A stretch of 64,000 nt of DNA from Sepioteuthis lessoniana (Eukaryota; Mollusca; Cephalopoda; Myopsida; Loliginidae). Within the stretch, counting starts at the first letter, position 1; each line of letters starts with the position of its first letter. The stretch spans positions 95,211,148-95,275,147 of the forward strand of contig OY757911.1 of NCBI GenBank assembly GCA_963585895.1. The letters are read 5' to 3'. This document shows, piece after piece, positions 57,890-64,000 of this stretch. The translations under genes and the position numbers were made by a program. The notes beneath the pieces were generated by a model, which was given only the letters and a program-made list of their open reading frames with translations, did no database searches and had not been told where the DNA came from.

Positions 57890-59640
57890 AGAGTTGTTGA
57901 CATCAGCGTTAGCCGAGTGTCTTTCCCTGGAGTTTGAGTGACAGCAAGGCTCCTCAAGTCCCCAGGACTCTTCTCAGTATTCTATCCGTCTTCAATAGTG
58001 CTGTTGTTTGGATGGATTCCACTCGGCCGCCAACTTCCAAACCCTCCAGGCCCTTTAATAATCCTTTAGTTACCGTGCTAAAAGCACGAATCATAATTGG
58101 TATAATTGTCACCTTCATGTTCCATTGTATTTTCAATACTCTAGCAAGTTCGAGATACTTATCCTTCTTTTCACATTCTTTCAGTTTTATTCTGTTGTCA
58201 ACAGGGACAGCAAAGTCGACTATTTTATAAGTTCTCTTTTTTTTTTTTTTGGTGATTATTATAAGGTCTGGTCTTCTGGCCGAGATTAGGTGATCCGTTT
58301 GTATGTCAAAGTCCCATAGTGTGTGTCAAAGTCCCATTGTGTATGTCATTTTCTTGGACAAGTGCTGGGTTGTGCATATACCATTTGCTGGCATGGTCAA
58401 ATTAAATTTCTTGCACATTTCCCAGTGGATGACCTTCCCACCCAGACGTGTCTAGCCTTGTACTCCTTCTGCGCCAATTTGCTGCATTCGCGAATTATGT
58501 GATTGATGGTTTCATCTCTGTCACCGCATAGCCTTCATTTGCTGTTTTTTTGCTTCTAATCTATCCTCGCCTTTATATGATTGGTTCTTATGGCCATGTT
58601 TTGTGCTGCCATTAGGAGAGATTATGTTTCTCTCTGAAAATTTCCTTTTCTTATCCATGTCCAGGTTTTGTCGTGTGAGATGTTGTTTATTAGTTGTTTA
58701 AAACGCCCATAGACTTGTTTTCCTTCCCATTTTAGTTTCCTAGTTACTGTCATTCTGTTATCTATCGTGTTTTCAGTATTGTTTCTGATGGGCTTAATCA
58801 GTCCTCATTTGTATTTTTCTATGTAATCTTCGAGTCGTTGTATCGATGTGTCAACGCTGTCTTCGATATGGGCAAGTCCTCTTCCTCCCTCTTTTCTTGG
58901 TACATATAGTCTGTCCGCGTCGTCTCTGTGATGTAATGCTTTGTGCATGGTCATTAGCTTTCTTGTTCTTTGGTCCATTTGTCTAATTTAATCTCTGGTC
59001 CACTTGAGAAAGGGTCCCGAGTATCTAACGAGGGGTACAGCCCAGGTATTTATTCCTTTGATAAGGTTTCTGCTAGAGAGCTTTCTAGAGTAGCTTTCTC
59101 GTTCTCCTGAGATATTCTTTTTGAATTTTGTCTTTCATTTCGACTTGTTTGATGGTGTCAGCCTCCAAGATTCCAAAGTATTAGTAGGTCTCGTTTTCTA
59201 CGAGCGTTCTTATCCCTTCTTGATTTGGTAGTTCTATTCAGTCAGTTAGATGTCGTTTGCCACTTTTCACGACGAGCCGGGCGCATTTTTTAATGCCAAA
59301 TTCCATCCCTATGTCTTGACTGTATATTCTAACTGTGCATATTAGGGTTTCCAGTTCTTTTTCACTTTTTGCAAAAAGTTTTATATCATTCATGTTCTTT
59401 AGGTGGTTTATCTTTTCTTGCGATCTACTAAGTTTGTATCCGGCCGTGCATTTTCTGTGTATATGGTTTAGTGGCATCATGGCAATTATGAATAGTTGGG
59501 GTACAGTGCATCTCCTTGGAAAATACCTCTTTGGATCTTTATTTCAGCCAAACTTTTTTCCTCCTGTTGTTAACTCTCCAGTTTTTCATGGTTTTTCGAT
59601 GAAGTTAATGACTTCGTGTGATATTTTGTACATTTTGAGA
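57890..59640 (-). pseudogene. RLE-type LINE, RT end to restriction-like endonuclease
   Basis: Longest copy of this LINE class here. In coding order on the minus strand it reads MMPLNHIHRKCTAGYKLSRS, QEKINHLKNMNDIKLFAKSE (59238-59480; the catalytic YMDD site reads NMND) and GIKKCARLVVKSGKRHLTD. A decayed thumb and linker follow (WAVPLVRYSGPF..KWT near 59030; RKEGGRGLAHIEDSVD near 58870). Then a CCHC-like knuckle (R-LCGDRDETINHIIREC near 58500; the first Cys codon is TGA), the PD-(D/E)XK nuclease RRPDLIIITKKKK..IVDFAVPVDN (58280-58200), and MKIQWNMKVTIIPIMIRAFS to the end (57954-58136). Stops and frameshifts throughout. Confidence 0.8.
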
Positions 59641-59644
59641 CAGT

Positions 59645-59679
59645 TTATTATTATTATTATTACTATTATTATTATTATC
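59645..59679. repeat. (TAA)n trinucleotide run
   Basis: ttattattattattactattattattattatc, broken here as ttattattatta followed by ctattattattattatc. It lies at the 5' truncation point of the RLE LINE copy. Confidence 0.9.
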
Positions 59680-59909
59680 ATTCTGTATTCTTTCATCTTT
59701 ATTCATATCTGTTTTTTTTTTTAATTTTGTCGATAAATATTTATCTAGTGGTTTTATTCTTTTATTTTTTATATGTTTGTATTAATTTGTTTATGTTTAT
59801 GTTTATTTTATTTATTCATTCATTACAAGCTTTCAGAGGCTTTATTTTTTTCATATGGTTTAGTTGGAACTTGTTTACATATCAACTTTTAGGTACCAGT
59901 TCTGATATT

Positions 59910-60387
59910 TCCGACTGCCACATACGCGTAAATGAAATGCTCTTTCTATGAAATGAACACCCTGCTAGCCGATAAAAAAAGGCGTTCACTTAACCTGAGA
60001 AAAACAATTACTCAGAGGTAAGATATCCAACTGACGTAATATCAGCACAGTTTCGATCGTTTGCCTTTCTAGCCACACTCAAAATTTTATACAACGAAAG
60101 AATCAGTCTGTGGATGACAATATATATGCTCCCCATTCCGAATGGGTTGAGCATTCAAGTGAAGAATTGCCGTCTACCGCATACACGTAAATGCAAAGTT
60201 CTTTTCATGAATTGCGCACCCTGTTAACCGATACCGTATATGTCAATATATACCAGAAAGATTCCTTGACTTACACTGAGAATGATGATATCTCTGCTGT
60301 AAGTTATCCAACTGACGTAAAATCCATCCCAGTTTTAGCCACACCAAAGAGTTGTGATACAACGAAACACTCAGTCTGTGGATGAAA

Positions 60388-60395
<8 letters not shown>
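59910..60395 (-). mobile_element. Dispersed repeat 'D', two tandem copies
   Basis: Two diverged units of roughly 260 bp (59910-60125 and 60170-60395). Shared blocks are 'catacgcgtaaatg' and 'catacacgtaaatg', 'tatccaactgacgta', 'tagccacac' and 'cagtctgtggatga', each about 260-268 bp apart. Read on the minus strand, the head equals that of 53766-53945. Each copy begins with a TA run. Confidence 0.65.

Positions 60396-60396
<1 letters not shown>

Positions 60397-60436
<40 letters not shown>
60397..60436. repeat. (TA)n microsatellite
   Basis: About 20 TA units at the head of a repeat D copy. Confidence 0.95.
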
Positions 60437-60438
<2 letters not shown>

Positions 60439-60668
60439 CTCAAACTTTTTATTTAGTTATTTTTTTTAATCTCATATACTTATACGTATATACTTGTTTC
60501 AGATTTTATATCCTCTTCAATCAGGTATTTAATAAGTTATGAAAGTGTTTTTTTAATGTATTTTTTTTTTTTTTTGATAAACTGGTTTAGTTTTGTTTTG
60601 TTCTAGTTTTGTGTCTGTGAATGTTCCATTAGATTTATTTGTCTGTGAAAACCTATAGTCTATGTAAC

Positions 60669-60675
<7 letters not shown>

Positions 60676-60730
<55 letters not shown>
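60676..60730. repeat. (TA)n microsatellite
   Basis: About 27 TA units. Confidence 0.95.
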
Positions 60731-60733
<3 letters not shown>

Positions 60734-60860
60734 CATCTAAAGGCAGACTGTTTCATTCTGTCGCAACACTCCGGTGTGGCTAGAAGCTGAAATAAAAACC
60801 TTGCTAACTTTGCACCAGCCGGATATACGACCACACGGCCTCGATAAAAATCAGCCTAAG
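60731..60860 (+). mobile_element. Dispersed repeat 'D', copy
   Basis: Head 'aaaggcagactgtttcattctg..cgcaacactccggtgtggctag' (key blocks: gactgtttcattctg, ccggtgtggctag) after a (TA)n array, as at 53766. The remainder is unique. Confidence 0.5.
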
Positions 60861-60899
60861 TGAAGGGATTTTAATGTAAATATATATCACTTTTGTTTT

Positions 60900-60903
<4 letters not shown>

Positions 60904-60951
<48 letters not shown>
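60904..60951. repeat. (TA)n microsatellite
   Basis: About 24 TA units. Confidence 0.95.
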
Positions 60952-60953
<2 letters not shown>

Positions 60954-60999
60954 TGAGTACGTGTTCGCACATACAGATTCATGTACATGCACTCATCTA

Positions 61000-63530
61000 C
61001 GCTTACACTCATATAACCATACACTTTCAATGTGATGAGCTGGAATTTTTTCTACTTTGTTTTTCCCTTCTTTTTGCTTCTCATCTTTTAATATTTGTAT
61101 GCTTTCTTAAATGCATCGATGTGTCTGTGTGTCTGTGTGTGTGCACGCGAGCACACACACGCATTTATAAATATATGTTCAGTTATTTATGCATATGCAT
61201 ATTTTTCAAGAATATTGCGTAGATGTAATCCATTTTTGCCGATGTGTTTTTTAAGCTAGTCGCTGTGTGTATATGTTACTATATGGTATCTTTAGCTTCT
61301 CTACAGGTGCTGTGGTCTATTTGCTCACGATCCATTCTGTAATTTCAGTTCTATCAGTTTCTTTCACAGATTTCTTAAGCCTCTTTCAAAGGCTGCTCTG
61401 TTTAATTTTGATCCCCGACACATCCCTGTGTCACAATTTGTTCGGTTTTTGGGGCAAGATTTTAGTATTTGTCGAGTTCTCGCGTTCTTTTATTTTCAAT
61501 TTGTAGTCTAGTGGAACGCAACATCTAATCGAATACAAGTGCATTTTCTTTTTGTTACTTAATTGACGTCAGTTATTTGAGATCTTGTACACGGATTTTG
61601 CAGGTGAATTTCACATTAATGTTCAGCATAATGGCTGGTCACATTTTCAGTTAATTCAGATATTATATTATAGAATTAACATTTTGTGTTCCTGGAATGC
61701 AGTGAATACAACAAAGAAAAGAGGATGCATCAGATTCTGATATTCCTAGGATGTAAAGGAAACCCTACAGAGTCTTGTGGTGGTATTATATATTGCTGGT
61801 GGGTTTTAAAATAAATGGTAATAATGCGTTGAATTGAATACCATACCTGACCCCGGAATCATGATCTGATGATAACTTTGTTGGCAGCACAACTGTTGAT
61901 GAGTTGTGACATGGTATGCCACCGAGAGAAGGAAGGGGAGGTTGATTCCCCTACCCCTTCAGTGTTAGAATTAACAGGCCCCAAAGACTGACCGGTAAAA
62001 AGAAGATATGAACGAAAGTCAGTTACTCGCACTCCATGATCTAAAAACTGTTGAACAAAGTAACAAATCCAGGTCAGAATGAAGGACAAAGCTACCTGCA
62101 CTTCATGACCTATAATAGGTTGGACAGAGAAGGGATTGCAGGTCACTCAAGTAGCATGGCTGGGGGAAATAGAGGAAGAACAAAAGGCCAAATAATTGGC
62201 CAAACCCTTTAGCACCAAAAAGATACCTTTTCGTCAGAGGAAATTTGGAAAAGACTCTTTAGTTTGAGGATAGAAGTCGGCGGATAAAGACGTCGGTTTA
62301 CAGCCAAAACTCTGGGTTCCCTCGCCCGCAAAAAGAATCGTTAGTTCTGGACAGACATTGGCGAAAGAGAGACTTCAAGTCCGCCAAACTCCGAGGATAT
62401 CACTCGTCCGTAAAAGAAAGAAACCTGAGAAGTAAGCCCGGTCAAAGATAAGTACACCTTAAACTGTTTTTCCTTCTATCCTTCCTAAATATTGGAAATT
62501 ATATTTATTCAGAAAAGGAAAGATAGAAATTGAAAGAACTCATTTTCGTCAACCGTAAATTAGTGAGTAGACTTAGATATTTTCTAAAATAAAAGAAAGA
62601 AAAAAAAGAAAGAAAAAGGAGAAAGAAGAAAAGGACTGTTGAGAGAGACATTTGTGTTTGACATTGCCTGCCGGCTTAACATAGCCGATAGTTTAAAAGG
62701 AAAGGAGAAAAGAAAAAAGGAACTGTTTCTTAAATCTCATAATTATTTGTTTGGTCGTCGCTTATTAAAACTTTGTCATATTTCAAATGCTCCCTTGTGT
62801 TGAAATCTATTGGTCATGTTATTTATCTATCGAGTCACCTCCTTTTACACATATCTTTTTCTGCTTCGTTTCACTTTCATTAATTCTCGCTAAATGTTTT
62901 ATTCACCTTAAAACATTATAAGGGAACTTTTGGAAACTTGACAACAGTGAATAATATTTTGTTTTAACCTTGAAGTCCGTGCTTTCCGTTATCCGAGTGG
63001 GTAGGAAAACGAAGGACTTGGTGGAATATCTGAAATTGAACTGGAAACCCCCTCGCCAGCGTTGGAGATCAGTCTGGCCCTAAATTAACTCCCATATTCT
63101 TTACCAGTTACCATATGTCCAAAATAGGTGTCTTGACTAGGACTTCTTTTGCGGAGGGTCAAGTGCCAGACAGCCCCCGACGTCACATGCGCATAAAATA
63201 AATTCTTGTCCTGAGATAACTATTTATGCCGGGTCACAAGGTCTTCCGCCTGTGGTGTCAGCAATTATGAGATACAATACCGGTCAGAAGACCAAATTAC
63301 AGATTTTTTAAAAACAGTTTAGATACCTGGAAGAATCTTGAACATTTGATTAAATTGCTCTTACCCAGACTTCAATGAGAAACAGAGTTACTATAAAAAA
63401 AAAACAACGTTATCTTACCTAGAGCTTATGTCCCTTGAAAAAGTCCTTTTCCTCTGAAGAATACCGTGCCATATCTGTGATAGGAGCACCGAAGATTATC
63501 AACCGGTAAGTTTTGTGTAATTTTATTTAC
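61000..63530. other. Unassigned sequence, partly less AT-rich
   Basis: 61850-62460 and 62960-63330 are less AT-rich than the rest of the window but have no long frame and no motif I recognise. A purine-rich tract (AAAG/GAAA type) runs at 62585-62720. 61267-61506 is open on the plus strand for 79 codons with hydrophobic content, without family similarity. Confidence 0.4.
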
Positions 63531-63785
63531 TACCCATTGTGGTCTAATGAGTAGAGTCTTCGCCAATGGTCCGTGAGACCAGGGTTCAATCTCAGGTTGA
63601 GTCATACTTAAGACTCAAAAAATGGTACTTGATGCCGCCTTGCTTAGCACTCAGTACTATAAGATAATGATCAAGGGTAAAGTGGAGCAATCCAATGAAT
63701 GGAAAGTGCCCTCTTCTAAACCTCTGTGTAGTAGCTATTAAAAAGGGAGCCTTCGGGTTACCCTCAACTAAGGTCAACTTACAAG
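63531..63785 (+). mobile_element. tRNA-derived SINE family 3, full-length
   Basis: Plus-strand copy. The tRNA-like head TGTGGTCTAATGAGTAGAG (A-box) is followed by GGGTTCAATCTC (B-box, 63582-63593). Then come 'tggtacttgatgccgccttg', 'agtggagcaatccaatgaat', 'gtgtagtagctattaaaaag' and the tail 'ggagccttcgggttaccctc'. It is the best-preserved member of the family here. Confidence 0.75.
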
Positions 63786-63789
63786 TGCC

Positions 63790-64000
63790 TAATCGAAATC
63801 AATATGGGACACAGATTACTGATCGGAGTGTTATGATCGGATGAACTCTCCAAATAACCAAGGTGGGGTATATATTCGGTATTCAGCAAATGTTGGCTGA
63901 TGGGTGTTCTTATTGCAGAAAAAATGACCTTAGCAACATCTAGACCTTGAGACACGAACGGAAAGAGTGAACTAGAGAAGACAACAGAAATATTCGACAA
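63790..64000. other. Unassigned right edge
   Basis: No feature recognised; an open minus-strand stretch runs off the window end. Confidence 0.4.

Noticed and set aside
61267..61506. 79-codon hydrophobic plus-strand frame
   Set aside because: No splice context, family similarity or codon structure; hydrophobicity follows from T-rich composition.

Overview
This is a gene-poor, repeat-saturated stretch of an animal nuclear genome. I recognise no host protein-coding gene, rRNA or functional tRNA gene. Long (TA)n, (CA/TG)n and (TAA)n arrays are very frequent. The retroelement mix (RTE-type LINEs with a GTTWTLTKR-like C-terminus, GIY-YIG Penelope-like elements, restriction-like-endonuclease LINEs, several tRNA-derived SINEs) resembles what I know from molluscs, especially octopus-like cephalopods. 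That assignment is inference; no host gene supports it.

Layout. 0-10.4 kb: dispersed element A, a decayed Penelope-like reverse transcriptase (minus), a decayed RTE LINE (minus) and a second RTE LINE (minus, 8.0-10.4 kb) interrupted by another copy of A. 10.4-20 kb: AT-rich sequence with two solo-LTR-like elements of one family (minus, short target-site duplications), two tRNA-SINEs, and a third A copy. 20-30 kb: a Penelope remnant followed by a hammerhead-ribozyme-like motif, an inverted pair of similar motifs around a microsatellite, two more A copies, and a mariner-type transposase pseudogene. 31.6-36.6 kb: a dense nest of RLE-type LINE fragments, RTE LINE fragments, SINEs and A, including a SINE flanked by a 15-bp target-site duplication inside an RTE reverse transcriptase. 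37.5-42.7 kb: SINEs, a foldback element, a template-switch-like rearrangement, and the only long undamaged coding stretch, the 3' part of a Penelope-like element with GIY-YIG nuclease (40038-41027), followed by a perfect 150-bp palindrome. 43-54 kb: microsatellites, a 153-bp tandem repeat, SINE fragments and two more Penelope remnants (minus). 56.5-60.4 kb: an RTE LINE 3' end with a 41-bp internal duplication, two RLE LINE fragments in tandem, and a duplicated dispersed repeat. 61-64 kb: unassigned sequence and a tRNA-SINE.

The elements do not form a pathway. They record successive insertions: SINEs and A inside RTE copies, RLE LINE fragments starting at (TAA)n tracts, and RTE 3' ends abutting (TA)n arrays. 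The most interesting signals are the hammerhead-like motifs downstream of Penelope-like elements, the perfect palindrome beside the best-preserved one, and the (TAA)n association of the RLE LINEs. Coordinates of decayed elements are read by eye and are accurate to tens of bases.
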